Source: Sphingomonas sp. S2M10
GTDB taxonomy: Bacteria; Pseudomonadota; Alphaproteobacteria; Sphingomonadales; Sphingomonadaceae
DNA: 64,000 bases
Assembly (NCBI RefSeq): GCF_012650175.1
Contig: NZ_JAAILI010000026.1
Span: 1 to 64,000, forward strand
Reading direction: 5' to 3'
Shown: positions 42,725-52,181 of the stretch, one piece after another
Layout: each line of letters begins with the position of its first letter
Position numbering within the stretch: the first letter of the stretch is position 1
The notes under the pieces: model-generated
Databases searched by the model: none
Seen by the model: only the letters and a program-made list of their open reading frames with translations
What the model was told of the DNA's origin: nothing
Program-made: the position numbers and the translations under genes

Positions 42725-44275
42725 TCAGAGCACATGATATTCGAGATAGAGATCCGTCTCCTCGACCCGGTCGAAGAAGCCGGCGTCGACGCCGCGCAGC
42801 TCCGGATCGGCGGCGCGCGCGGCGCTGTCATAGTGGCGATCGTTGCGCAGGATCCTGCCCTTGGTGCGGGCGAGCAGCGCGGCGTTGACGCGCGGATTGG
42901 GCATCTGCCAGCCGCTGCGGCCCTGGGTCTTCCCGAACGCCTCGTCGGTGGGAATCGCCGCCACCAAATCATCGCGCGTCATCATCGCCAGCCCCTTGGC
43001 GTCGAGCGTGGCGTTATGGCTGCCGTGATGGCCGACCTTGTAGAAGCGGGTGCGGTTGAGGATCTGTTCGGCGCTGTGCTCGGCGCCGGTTTCGTCGCGA
43101 TAGGTGCGGCTGTACCATGATAGCCAGTTCCCCACCTGCGCATCGGCGGCGAACAGCATCGCGCTGCCATCGGGCAGATCGAAGGCCAGTGCCAGGCTGG
43201 TGTTGTTGGTATCGCTGTCCAGCTTGAGCGCCAGCGGATCGGCGGCGCCCAGCCAGTCGGCATCGACGGTGCGGCGCTTGCCGGCTGCGTCCAGCAACTG
43301 GTCGCGCGGGCCGGGCTTGGCCTTGGCCGACGGCCCGACATAGCCGTAATAGCGCTCCGCGACCCACGCCGCATCCCCGGTGAGCGGTGCGCCTGCCTCC
43401 ATCGCAGCGCGGACGTCCGCCACCTTGAGCGTGCGATAGGGCGGCGCGAACGGCGTGTCGGGATCGGCGGCGAGGTCGCCGCTCTCGGCGAAGCGGAGGA
43501 TGTCCTCGCTCAGCTTCAGCTCGGCGAGATAGGTTTCCGGCGCCTTGGCGGAGGGCTTGTCCTTGAACAGGAACTGCTCGTCGCGGGGCGGGCCGAGGAC
43601 ATAGGCGCGCAGCGCGGGGGCGCCGGGGCGGCCGGCCGGCGTGGGCAGCACGGTGCCGGGTTCCAGGAACTGCGGCGCGGCCCTGGACTTGCGCTTCAGC
43701 GCCGCCATGATCTCGCGGCCCTGCAGGCGCCTGGCACCGTTGCTCGATGCGCCGCGAAAGCCCTGGAGCTCCACCGCCTGCGACGCGGCCGCGGCGCCTT
43801 GGCTTTCCAGCCGCGCCGCCAGCGCGTTGAGCGCGAAGCCCGCCTTGTCGAAGCGGGTGCGCAGCCGCTCGACCTGCGGATCGCCATCCTTTTCGGTCCA
43901 GCCCATCCAGAGATGGGCGACCTGCAGCGTCTCCGTGCCGGTCGCCGGATCGGGGGCGCCGAGGAACACGTCCTGCGCCTGGGAGAAGCCGGAGATATGG
44001 TCCCAATGCTCGTGCGTGACGACCAGCAGGTCGAGCACGCCGCCGGTGGTCGCGACGATGTCGGCGGCGATCGCCTGCATCCGCGCATCGGCCTCGGCGC
44101 TGCCGAGCAGCAGGCCGCAGTCGATCAGGATGTGCGAGGCCTGGTCGCCCTGTACCAGCCGGATCAGGAAACAGTCGCCCAGCATCCCCTGATAGGCCGC
44201 GCCGGGCTTGAGCGCGCGGTACATGCGGACAAAGACCTGGAGCGGCGCCGTGGCCGCCGGTGCTGCACTGGCCAT
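42725..44275 (-). CDS. ComEC-like metallo-beta-lactamase-fold hydrolase
   Basis: A 516-residue MBL-fold protein. The N-terminal strand pair (GMLGDCFLIRLVQGDQASHILIDCG) and zinc motif THEHWDH (87-93) are followed after a large insertion of about 230 residues by AMLFAADAQ and FYKVGHHGSHNATLDA, the VGHHGS form seen in ComEC/Rec2-type hydrolases that act on nucleic acids or nucleotides. There is no membrane domain or signal peptide. Proteins of this layout often occur in conflict-system gene clusters. The start overlaps the peptidase stop (TGATG). Substrate is not determinable here. Confidence 0.82.
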   Translation of the reverse strand: MASAAPAATAPLQVFVRMYRALKPGAAYQGMLGDCFLIRLVQGDQASHILIDCGLLLGSAEADARMQAIAADIVATTGGVLDLLVVTHEHWDHISGFSQAQDVFLGAPDPATGTETLQVAHLWMGWTEKDGDPQVERLRTRFDKAGFALNALAARLESQGAAAASQAVELQGFRGASSNGARRLQGREIMAALKRKSRAAPQFLEPGTVLPTPAGRPGAPALRAYVLGPPRDEQFLFKDKPSAKAPETYLAELKLSEDILRFAESGDLAADPDTPFAPPYRTLKVADVRAAMEAGAPLTGDAAWVAERYYGYVGPSAKAKPGPRDQLLDAAGKRRTVDADWLGAADPLALKLDSDTNNTSLALAFDLPDGSAMLFAADAQVGNWLSWYSRTYRDETGAEHSAEQILNRTRFYKVGHHGSHNATLDAKGLAMMTRDDLVAAIPTDEAFGKTQGRSGWQMPNPRVNAALLARTKGRILRNDRHYDSAARAADPELRGVDAGFFDRVEETDLYLEYHVL

Positions 44276-46359
44276 CAGATCCCCCGGTGGATGAAGGCGA
44301 AGGGTTCGTTGGGGTGGGGCGCGGCGGCGGGTTCCCCGGTCGTCTCGCCGCTGCGGAAGGCGCGTTCGCGCTCGAGCCGGTCGTCATCGTCGATCCGCTT
44401 GCGCAGGATGCGCAGCAGCCGCCCGTCGCGCAGATCGACGTGCAGCGTCGCGCCGCCGCGGAACCAGAAGTCGGGCGTCGTCCAGCGGATGTCGCCGATC
44501 ACCTTTTTGTCGCCGCGATCGGCGGCGGCCTGCTCTTCCTTGTCGAAATAGCCGCGACGGCGCTGGACGACCTCGGCGATCAGCAGGTGCATTTCGAATC
44601 CGTCCGGCCCGGTGCGCCGCGAGATGCGGGCCGAATGAACCTCGAACCTGGGCTGCGGCTTGCGTCGGCGATCGCCGAGGCTGCCCTCGATCGACAGCAG
44701 CGGACGGCAGCCATCGTCCTGCCGGTCGGCCAGGGGCATCAGGCGGAGCCCGAGCAGCCGCTCCCAATCGGCCGAGTCCGTAACGCGACCCTCCAGCCAG
44801 TCGTGAATAGCGCGCTGATTGTGGACGACCACCTGCATCGCCAGGTCGCGCAGATTGCGATGGCCGTTGTCGCCCATCGAATAGGCGGCATCGCCCTTGT
44901 CGGCGGCCTCGAAGGTCACCCCGAATTTGAGCCGGCTGAGCATGTCGGTGAACAACATGCTCAGTGCGTCGGCCGGGTCCGCCAACGGCGCTTTCGCATC
45001 GGTCTCGGCATGCCGAAGGATGTCCGGATAGTCCTCCAGCCGCGGCGCGTCCCACAACAGGCTGTCCGGCGCCATCGAGATGCAGCCGGGCACGGTGATG
45101 CCCCAGCGCTTGAACGCCTCGACAAAGGCGACGCGGTACCGCAGCGGGTCGTCGCGGACGAGATCGGTGTCGGCGGTGATGATCGCGCGCAGATATTCGC
45201 CGAACTTCACCCCAGCCGGCGGCAGATAGTCGAGCGCGCGGACACACATGCGCATCACCTGATCCGCCGCCGTGGCCGCCTCGCTCGCCAGCCGGCCGAC
45301 GAGATCGGGGCTGAGGCCATTGCCGGGCACCAGCCCCGGCCGGGCGAGCCGCAGCAAGTCTTCGGTCCGGCGTTCGTAGATGGTGACGAACGCATCGAAC
45401 ACGGCGGCGACCAGGAAACCGCCGCGCGCATGCGGCTCGGTCGTCGCGCCCAGCGTGCGGATGGCGGCGGTGATGCTGGCCGCCGATCCGTCCGCCGGTG
45501 CCGCGGCGCGGTCGCCCAATGCTTCCAGCGCGTAGCGCAGCGATTTGCTGCGGCCGATCGCCCGGCCGAACTGCTCGGCGAGGCCGGTCAACAGCCCGGC
45601 TTCGCGCAGCGACCCGTTACTGGCGGCAAGCAGCTGCCGCACCACCGGCGTCATCGAGAAATGCTGGAGCAGCGCGACGATGTCGGCAAAGCCTTCGTGA
45701 AAGGCGGCAGCGTCGATGCCGCTCGGTTCGATCGAGCGCTGGCGCATGCCGTGGAGGATCGCGTGCGTGGTCTCGTGCGCGACGATATCCTGCGACAGGC
45801 AGGTGAACACCCAGCTCGCCTGGACGTCCGCGGCGTCTTGGTCCGGCTTGAAATAGCCGAACAGCAGCGCGCGCTTGGCCGGGCTGTAATAGGCGTTCGC
45901 CTCCCGAAGCGCGTGCGGATAGATCCGCAGCCGGGGGGTGAAGTTGCGCTCCACCGGGGTGAGCGCGGTGTCGCGCCACGAGATCTGCTCGTCGCGCGCC
46001 CAGAGCACCACCCGGCCGAGCGCGCGTTCGAACGCGCGGATCGTGCGCATCACCACCGCGAACACCATCTGCTGGTGGAATTGCGGCCGCCCCTCGGACG
46101 GATCGAGCCCGCCGTCGCGCAGCCAGGGATCGTTCAGGTCGACCGGCGCGTAGACCAGACCTGCCGCCGGATCCACGTCGATCACCTCGACATAATCATT
46201 GACCGGCCCCTTCTCGAGCGGCGCCTCCCAGCGCTGCTCCCAAGGCAGTTCGATGACATAGTCGTTGGCCATCGCCGTCGACAGCGTGACGGACGCCTGC
46301 GGATCGAAGGCATAGACCTTCAGTCGCCGGACGGCCGGCTTCGGATAGTTCGTACCCAC
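44275..46359 (-). CDS. gluzincin (HEXXH) metallopeptidase-like protein
   Basis: A 694-residue protein with H195-E-T-T-H199 and, 23 residues later, E222 in AFHEGFADIVALLQHF, the arrangement of a gluzincin zinc peptidase like the M4/M36 group (HELTH ... E). The preceding TCLSQDIVAHETTHAILHGM and following helices fit a thermolysin-type active-site helix pair. No signal or propeptide is evident. The C-terminal 250 residues (from about 440) have no recognised domain. The start is a GTG with GGGGGAGAG upstream; it is the first gene of the five-gene cluster, behind about 190 bases of non-coding DNA. Whether it is active on host, target or cluster proteins is unknown. Confidence 0.82.
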   Translation of the reverse strand: MGTNYPKPAVRRLKVYAFDPQASVTLSTAMANDYVIELPWEQRWEAPLEKGPVNDYVEVIDVDPAAGLVYAPVDLNDPWLRDGGLDPSEGRPQFHQQMVFAVVMRTIRAFERALGRVVLWARDEQISWRDTALTPVERNFTPRLRIYPHALREANAYYSPAKRALLFGYFKPDQDAADVQASWVFTCLSQDIVAHETTHAILHGMRQRSIEPSGIDAAAFHEGFADIVALLQHFSMTPVVRQLLAASNGSLREAGLLTGLAEQFGRAIGRSKSLRYALEALGDRAAAPADGSAASITAAIRTLGATTEPHARGGFLVAAVFDAFVTIYERRTEDLLRLARPGLVPGNGLSPDLVGRLASEAATAADQVMRMCVRALDYLPPAGVKFGEYLRAIITADTDLVRDDPLRYRVAFVEAFKRWGITVPGCISMAPDSLLWDAPRLEDYPDILRHAETDAKAPLADPADALSMLFTDMLSRLKFGVTFEAADKGDAAYSMGDNGHRNLRDLAMQVVVHNQRAIHDWLEGRVTDSADWERLLGLRLMPLADRQDDGCRPLLSIEGSLGDRRRKPQPRFEVHSARISRRTGPDGFEMHLLIAEVVQRRRGYFDKEEQAAADRGDKKVIGDIRWTTPDFWFRGGATLHVDLRDGRLLRILRKRIDDDDRLERERAFRSGETTGEPAAAPHPNEPFAFIHRGI

Positions 46360-46545
46360 ACGCCTCTCCCCCTTGAGAGCAGTGTTTTGCGATCAGATCG
46401 TTACGATTTTTATGGTGCGACCGTCAGATAAAACTGGCCGTGCGAATGCCCGAAAGGACGCTTGCGGCCGGGACGTGATACGAGTCGATAGCTGCTTCCT
46501 AGCAGCTCAGCGTGACGATGCATAGGGTCTGGCGATCGGCCAGGA

Positions 46546-46995
46546 TCAGCCGCGCAGGTCTTCCTGCACCATGTCCACTTCGCGCACCCCGCGCAGGCGA
46601 CGGGCGTTGCTGACCAGTTCGCGCAGCTTCTCCCGCCGCTCGCGCGCATATTCGACGTCGCGGATCACCAGCGGGCCACCGCGCGTCGTCTCGTCCGACG
46701 AGGTGATGGTGAGGGTGCCGATGCCCGAAATCTGGTTGACGATCGAATAGTCGAGCCGCACGTCCTTGACGCGGTACAGCTCGATCTCGTCGATCGATTT
46801 GCGGACGATGCCGCGATAGAGGACGATGCGGTCCTCGGTCACTTCGTACAGCGTTGCCTTGTTGCCGATCCAGCGCAGCGCCAGGATCACGAAGCCGACG
46901 CCGATCAGGCACGAAGCGAGCGTCGCCCAGCCCGCGAACGAGCCCTTCAGCCAGCCCGCGGTGGAGGATTGGAAGCGATCGATCAACTGCGCCAT
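46546..46995 (-). CDS. PH-domain (YdbS-like, bPH_2) membrane protein
   Basis: A 149-residue protein with one N-terminal membrane segment (GWATLASCLIGVGFVILALRWIG) followed by a bacterial PH domain: LYEVTEDRIVLYRGIVRKSIDEIELYRVKDVRLD and ISGIGTLTITSSDETTRGGPLVIRDVE. Such proteins are found in the inner membrane with the PH domain in the cytoplasm; function is generally unknown. It is separated from the enzyme cassette by about 190 bases and from the EF-hand gene by 42, and may be an independent unit. Confidence 0.85.
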   Translation of the reverse strand: MAQLIDRFQSSTAGWLKGSFAGWATLASCLIGVGFVILALRWIGNKATLYEVTEDRIVLYRGIVRKSIDEIELYRVKDVRLDYSIVNQISGIGTLTITSSDETTRGGPLVIRDVEYARERREKLRELVSNARRLRGVREVDMVQEDLRG

Positions 46996-47037
46996 GCGCG
47001 CATCATAGCCGGGGCGTTGCCCGCTGCAACGGCGAAG

Positions 47038-47499
47038 TCATCCCGCTTTCGGGGTCAGGAAGCGAACGAGTTCCTCGCGGCTCACCTTCGCGTCCCGGTT
47101 CGCGTCGGCCGAGGCGAAGCTGCCGTCGATCCAGCCGCGTCCCTCGGGGCTGTCCGCCTTGAAATCCGATTCCTTGGCGGTGCGCAGTGCGGTCAGCCAG
47201 CTGCCATATTCCGCCTTGTCGAACATCCCGTCGCCATTGGCGTCGTAACGGGCGAACTGGGCTTCCACCGGCAGCTTCGCCGGATCCGGGCGGGGACTGG
47301 GCTGCGCCGCCTCCGCCGCGGGAAGCGGGCCGGCAGGTTGCGCGGGGGCCGATAGCGGGCGGTCGGCGGGCACCGGCTGGGTGCCTGGCATGGCCTGGGT
47401 GGCGGTGGGCGACTGGCCGGCCTGCACCGGCTGGGCGGGCAGGTCCTGCGCCGGCGCGGTGGCCTGAAGCGCGGCGGCGGATAACAGCGATATGAGCAT
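47038..47499 (-). CDS. secreted EF-hand calcium-binding protein
   Basis: A 153-residue protein with a signal peptide (LISLLSAAALQATAPAQ), a long Pro/Ala/Gln-rich linker (residues 20-75) and two EF-hand loops, DANGDGMFDKAE and DANRDAKVSREE; the second has Asp/Asn ligands but lacks the usual Gly at loop position 6. Short EF-hand proteins of this type are common in sphingomonads and may buffer or sense periplasmic calcium. The ATG at 47499 is chosen for the signal peptide and the AGGAGAGGTCC ribosome site. It is divergent from purB. Confidence 0.85.
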   Translation of the reverse strand: MLISLLSAAALQATAPAQDLPAQPVQAGQSPTATQAMPGTQPVPADRPLSAPAQPAGPLPAAEAAQPSPRPDPAKLPVEAQFARYDANGDGMFDKAEYGSWLTALRTAKESDFKADSPEGRGWIDGSFASADANRDAKVSREELVRFLTPKAG

Positions 47500-47631
47500 C
47501 GGACCTCTCCTATGCTCCGGACAACGGCCGGACCGCGCGTTCGGTTGCCGCTCTGCCCGGTTCTTGCTAGGCGCAGCGGCGACCCGCCCGGGGCTGCCGG
47601 GCACCCCCTTTTCCGCACACGAAGGAACGCC

Positions 47632-48948
47632 ATGGTCCCCCGTTATGCCCGCGCCGCGATGACCGATATCTGGTCGCCCGAGACGCGCTTCGCCATCTGG
47701 TTCGAGATCGAGGCGCACGCGACGCAAGCACTCGCCGACCTCGGCGTGGTGCCGCAGAGCGCCGCCAAGGCGCTGTGGGACTGGTGGGCGACCAAGCCGG
47801 CGATCGACGTCGCCGCGATCGACGCGATCGAGGCGGTGACCAAGCATGACGTGATCGCCTTCCTCACCTGGGTGGCCGAGCAGGTGGGCGAGGAAGCCCG
47901 CTTCATGCACCAGGGCATGACCAGCTCCGACGTGCTCGACACCTGCCTGGCGGTGCAGCTCGCCCGCGCCAGCGACCTGCTGCTGGCCGATATCGACGCG
48001 CTGCTCGACGTGCTGGAGCGCCGCGCCCGCGAGCACAAGATGACGCCGACGATCGGCCGCAGCCACGGCATCCATGCCGAGCCGGTCACCTTCGGCCTCA
48101 AGCTGGCCGAGGCGCATGCCGAGTTCCAGCGCAACAAGGCGCGCCTGCTCGCCGCCCGCGCGGACATCGCCACCTGCGCGATCTCGGGTGCGGTCGGCAC
48201 CTTCGCCAATATCGATCCGCGGGTGGAGGAACATGTCGCGGCCAAGCTGGGGCTGTCGGTCGAGCCGGTTTCGACCCAGGTGATCCCGCGCGACCGCCAT
48301 GCGATGTTCTTCGCCACGCTGGGCGTGATCGCCTCGTCGATCGAGCGCCTCGCGGTCGAAATCCGCCACCTGCAGCGCACCGAGGTGCTGGAGGCCGAGG
48401 AATATTTCTCGCCGGGCCAGAAGGGCTCGTCCGCCATGCCGCACAAGCGCAACCCGGTGCTGACCGAGAACCTGACCGGCCTCGCCCGCATGGTGCGCGG
48501 CTATGTCACCCCGGCGCTGGAGAATGTCGCGCTGTGGCACGAGCGGGACATCAGCCACTCCTCGGTCGAGCGCTATATCGGCCCGGACGCGACGATCACG
48601 CTGGACTTCGCGCTCGCCCGCCTCACCGGCGTGGTCGACAAGCTGCTCGTCTATCCGGCGCGGATGCAGAAGAATCTCGATCGCATGGGCGGGCTGGTCC
48701 ACTCGCAGCGGGTGCTGCTGGCGCTGACCCAGGCCGGGGTGAGCCGCGAGGACGCCTATCGCCTCGTCCAGCGCAACGCGATGAAAGTGTGGGAGTCCGA
48801 CGGCGAACTGTCGCTGATGGAACTGCTCAAGGCCGATCCGGAAGTAACCGCGGCGCTGAGCCCGGACGTGATCGAGGAGAAGTTCGACCTCGGTTATCAT
48901 TACCGTCATGTCGACACGATCTTCGCGCGTGTTTTTGGCACGGCATGA
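47632..48948 (+). CDS. purB: adenylosuccinate lyase
   Basis: A 438-residue tetrameric lyase catalysing two steps of purine synthesis: SAICAR to AICAR, and adenylosuccinate to AMP, each releasing fumarate. Signatures are the superfamily loop SSAMPHKRNPVLTENLTGLAR, the histidine region GRSHGIHAEPVTFGLK, and MTSSDVLDTCLAVQL. Length is typical of the alphaproteobacterial form. GAAGGAACGCC precedes the ATG at 47632; upstream in-frame starts lie outside the family alignment. Confidence 0.97.
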   Translation: MVPRYARAAMTDIWSPETRFAIWFEIEAHATQALADLGVVPQSAAKALWDWWATKPAIDVAAIDAIEAVTKHDVIAFLTWVAEQVGEEARFMHQGMTSSDVLDTCLAVQLARASDLLLADIDALLDVLERRAREHKMTPTIGRSHGIHAEPVTFGLKLAEAHAEFQRNKARLLAARADIATCAISGAVGTFANIDPRVEEHVAAKLGLSVEPVSTQVIPRDRHAMFFATLGVIASSIERLAVEIRHLQRTEVLEAEEYFSPGQKGSSAMPHKRNPVLTENLTGLARMVRGYVTPALENVALWHERDISHSSVERYIGPDATITLDFALARLTGVVDKLLVYPARMQKNLDRMGGLVHSQRVLLALTQAGVSREDAYRLVQRNAMKVWESDGELSLMELLKADPEVTAALSPDVIEEKFDLGYHYRHVDTIFARVFGTA

Positions 48949-49037
48949 TTTAAGGCCATTCCGGCCATAATGGAACGGATCTGCGGCGAGCGATTTGTGC
49001 TTGCCGTGGATCGCCGCCTCATGAAAAATCTGTCCGC

Positions 49038-49583
49038 ATGAATGCCGCTCATCGCCGATTGCGGGAGTCCACGGGCGCCGCGCATGCGCGGGTCGACGCG
49101 CTGTTCAGCCGCTTCGATCTCGCCCGCCGCGACGATTATGCGGGGTTGCTCGCTGCCCATGCCGAGGCGTTGTTGCCGGTCGAGGCGCTGCTCGACCAGG
49201 GCGGCGGCGAAGCGATCACCGAAGACTGGCCGCAGCGTCGCCGCACGGGCGTGATCAAAGTCGATCTGGACGCCCTCGGCATCCACGTTGTCGCCCCCGA
49301 AATCCAGGATTCCGTTACGTCCGATGCCGCGATGGCGGGCATGCTGTATGTGCTGGAAGGCTCGCGGCTGGGCGGCCGTTTCCTTGCGCGCAGCGTGCCG
49401 GACAGCTGGCCGCGCGCCTATCTGGGCAGCCATCAGCCGCCACATATGTGGCCGGAATTGTTGGAAAAACTGGATGCGCTTCTATATGGGGCGGAATCCT
49501 TGGAACTTGCCGTAAGCGCCGCCAACCAGACCTTCGGGCGGTTCGAGGCCGCCGGCACGAAGTGGCTGGCGAAGGTTGGTTAA
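49038..49583 (+). CDS. bphO: bacteriophytochrome-associated heme oxygenase
   Basis: A 181-residue heme oxygenase of the BphO type, converting heme to biliverdin, the chromophore of the phytochrome encoded immediately after. The proximal histidine lies in RESTGAAHARVDALFS near residue 16; the distal-helix glycines are in MLYVLEGSRLGGRFLAR. Its stop TAA is directly followed by the phytochrome GTG, so the two are coupled. No clear promoter was located in the 89 bases after purB. Confidence 0.92.
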   Translation: MNAAHRRLRESTGAAHARVDALFSRFDLARRDDYAGLLAAHAEALLPVEALLDQGGGEAITEDWPQRRRTGVIKVDLDALGIHVVAPEIQDSVTSDAAMAGMLYVLEGSRLGGRFLARSVPDSWPRAYLGSHQPPHMWPELLEKLDALLYGAESLELAVSAANQTFGRFEAAGTKWLAKVG

Positions 49584-52181
49584 GTGGACGATGGCGTTTT
49601 TCAGGTCGATCTGACCAACTGTGATCGCGAGCCGATCCACCAGCTCGGTGCGATCCAGCCGTTCGGCTTCCTCATCGCGTTTTCCAGCGACTGGCTGATC
49701 AAGCGGGCCTCCGCCAATGTCGATGCGCATTTCGACGTCGCCGCCGAGGACATGCTGGGCACGCATGCCAGCGACTATCTGGAGGACGAGGCGATCCATG
49801 CGCTGCGCAACCGGCTGACGCTGCTGCGCGGCGACGATGCGCTGGAGCGGATCTTCGGGATCAAGGCGCTGCGCACGCGGGGCGGCGCCTATGATCTGGC
49901 GCTGCACATGATCGGCGACACGATCGTCGTCGAGGGAGAGCCGTGCACCGCCGATTCCGCCGGCGATGCCGCCAGCACGCTGCGCGCGATGATGGGGCGG
50001 CTGGACGAGAAAGAAACGCTCGCCGACTTCTTCCGCGAAGGCGCGCGGCAGGTGCGGGCGCTGACCGGCTTCGATCGCGTGATGGTCTATCGCTTCGAGC
50101 GGGACGGTTCGGGTGTGGTGGTGGCGGAGGCCGCGCGCAGCGGCATCGGCAGCTTCATGGATCTCCGCTATCCGGCCAGCGACATCCCCCAGCAGGCGCG
50201 CCAGCTCTATCTGCGAACGCCGTTCCGGATCATCGCGGACGTGCATGCCACGACGGTGCCGATCGTGCCGCCGCGCGACGAATTCGGCGCGCCGCTCGAC
50301 CTTTCGCTGTCGGTGCTGCGGTCGGTCTCGCCGATCCATATCGAATATCTGAAGAACATGGGGGTGAAGGCCTCGCTGTCGATCTCGATCATCGTCGAGG
50401 GCAAGCTGTGGGGCCTGTTCGCCTGCCATCATTATGGCGGCCCGCGTTGCCCGGGCTTCGAGCGCCGATCGATGGCCGAGCTGTTCGGCCAGATGTTCGC
50501 GCTCAAGCTGGAGAGCCGCGAACGCAAGGAACTCTCCATCTACGAAGCCGCCGCGCGCGCGACCAGCGACCGGCTGCTGGCGGCGGTGGCGAGCGATGGC
50601 GGGCTGCTCGACGATCCCGAATGGCTGGGCAGCCGGCTGCGCGAAGTGGTGCCGTGCGACGGCATCGCGATCTGGATCGGCGGCAAGGTGGCGTTCAGCG
50701 GTATCACGCCGCCGCCCTCGTCCTTCGCCGCGATCACCCGCCGCCTGAACGCGATGGCGGCAGGGCGCGTCTTCGCGACCGACCATCTGGCCGAGGTGCT
50801 GCCGCAGGCAGCGGACTATGCCGATGTGGGTGCCGGCCTGCTGGCAATTCCGATCAGCCGGAGCCCGCGCGATTATGTGCTGCTGTTCCGGCAGGAACTG
50901 GTGCGCACCGTCAACTGGGCGGGCGATCCGCACAAGCCGGTCGAGCTCGGGCCGCACGGCGCCCGCCTGACGCCGCGGCAGAGCTTCGAATTGTGGAGCC
51001 AGGAAGTTCGCGGCCGCTCGCTGCCGTTCAGCGAGGTGGAACTGCGCGTCGCCGAGGTGCTGCGCGCCTCGCTGATCGAAGTGGTGCTGCGCCTGTCCGA
51101 CGACGCCCAGGAAGAGCGTCAGCGCGCGTCCGAGCGGCAGGAATTGCTGATCGCCGAGCTCAACCACCGCGTGCGCAACATCCTTGGCCTGATCCGCGGG
51201 CTGGTGCGCCAGTCGCGGGCGCCGGGGATGGATGCGGCCGCCTATATCCGCCTGCTGGAAGGGCGGATCGAGGCGCTTGCCCGCGCGCACGACCAGATCA
51301 CCGAGGACAATTGGGCACCCGCGCCGCTCGGCCGGCTGCTGCGCACCGAGGCCGCAGCCTATCTGGGCGACCGCTCGGGTCGGCTGGAGCAGGACGGTCC
51401 GATGGTGCTGCTGCGCCCCTCCGCCTTCTCGACGATGGCGCTGGTGTTCCACGAACTGATGACGAACTCCGCCAAATATGGTGCGCTATCCGACAGCGGC
51501 ACCGTATCGGTGCGGTGGTGCCTCGATCCCGAAGGCGATTGCCGGGTCGAGTGGCGCGAACGCGGCGGGCCGGTGGTCCAGCCGCCGACGCGCCAGGGGT
51601 TCGGCACCACGATCATCCAGCGTTCGGTACCCTATGACCTCGGCGGCAAGGCGACGGTGCGCTATCCGCTGACCGGGCTGGAGGCGGAGTTCTGCATCCC
51701 CGCGCGGCATGTGGTGCTCGACGGCGCGGCGGCGGAGAAGCATGCCCGCGATGTCGAGGAGCCGGTGTCGCTCCCGGTGAGCGGAGAATTGCGGCCGGTG
51801 CTGCGCGGGCCCGTGCTGCTCGTCGAGGACAGTCTGATCATCGCGATGGACGCCGAGGACATTCTGCTGCGTCTCGGCGCTGCGCGGGTCGCCACCGCAG
51901 CGTCGATCGGCAGCGCGATCGAGGAAATCGGCGCGGAGCAGTTCGATGTCGCGATCCTCGACGTCAATCTCGGCGCGGAGACCAGTCTCCGATCGCCGAT
52001 CGCCTCCGCGCGGAAGGCGTGCCCTATGCCTTCGCGACCGGCTATGGCGAGCAGCTCCAGCTGGGCGACGAGCATGCCGGCGTGCCGGTGCTCCAGAAGC
52101 CCTATACCGCCGTCAACATGGCGCGAATGCTGGAAGGGCTGCTCGGGCGCTAGGCCGATCGGCTCAGCTGCCCTTGGGTAG
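49584..52181 (+). CDS. bphP: bacteriophytochrome HWE histidine kinase with frameshifted C-terminal receiver
   Basis: A red/far-red light sensor kinase starting at GTG 49584. Order: PAS with biliverdin-binding Cys13 (TNCDREPIHQLGAIQPFG), GAF with RYPASDIPQQARQLY, PHY with TPRQSFELWSQEV, HWE kinase (phospho-His in ELNHRVRNILGLIRGL), then a receiver domain (LLVEDSLIIAMD, phospho-Asp in VAILDVNLG). After ETSL, near 51989, the reading frame leaves the family. The expected ending (PIADRLRAEGVPYAFATGYG ... VLQKPY ... LLGR, stop at 52151-52153) is in the neighbouring frame and would be restored by one extra C at 51989-51990. As written, the receiver lacks its conserved Lys and the ORF overruns into the convergent cupin gene. 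Confidence 0.88.
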   Translation: MDDGVFQVDLTNCDREPIHQLGAIQPFGFLIAFSSDWLIKRASANVDAHFDVAAEDMLGTHASDYLEDEAIHALRNRLTLLRGDDALERIFGIKALRTRGGAYDLALHMIGDTIVVEGEPCTADSAGDAASTLRAMMGRLDEKETLADFFREGARQVRALTGFDRVMVYRFERDGSGVVVAEAARSGIGSFMDLRYPASDIPQQARQLYLRTPFRIIADVHATTVPIVPPRDEFGAPLDLSLSVLRSVSPIHIEYLKNMGVKASLSISIIVEGKLWGLFACHHYGGPRCPGFERRSMAELFGQMFALKLESRERKELSIYEAAARATSDRLLAAVASDGGLLDDPEWLGSRLREVVPCDGIAIWIGGKVAFSGITPPPSSFAAITRRLNAMAAGRVFATDHLAEVLPQAADYADVGAGLLAIPISRSPRDYVLLFRQELVRTVNWAGDPHKPVELGPHGARLTPRQSFELWSQEVRGRSLPFSEVELRVAEVLRASLIEVVLRLSDDAQEERQRASERQELLIAELNHRVRNILGLIRGLVRQSRAPGMDAAAYIRLLEGRIEALARAHDQITEDNWAPAPLGRLLRTEAAAYLGDRSGRLEQDGPMVLLRPSAFSTMALVFHELMTNSAKYGALSDSGTVSVRWCLDPEGDCRVEWRERGGPVVQPPTRQGFGTTIIQRSVPYDLGGKATVRYPLTGLEAEFCIPARHVVLDGAAAEKHARDVEEPVSLPVSGELRPVLRGPVLLVEDSLIIAMDAEDILLRLGAARVATAASIGSAIEEIGAEQFDVAILDVNLGAETSLRSPIASARKACPMPSRPAMASSSSWATSMPACRCSRSPIPPSTWRECWKGCSGARPIGSAALG

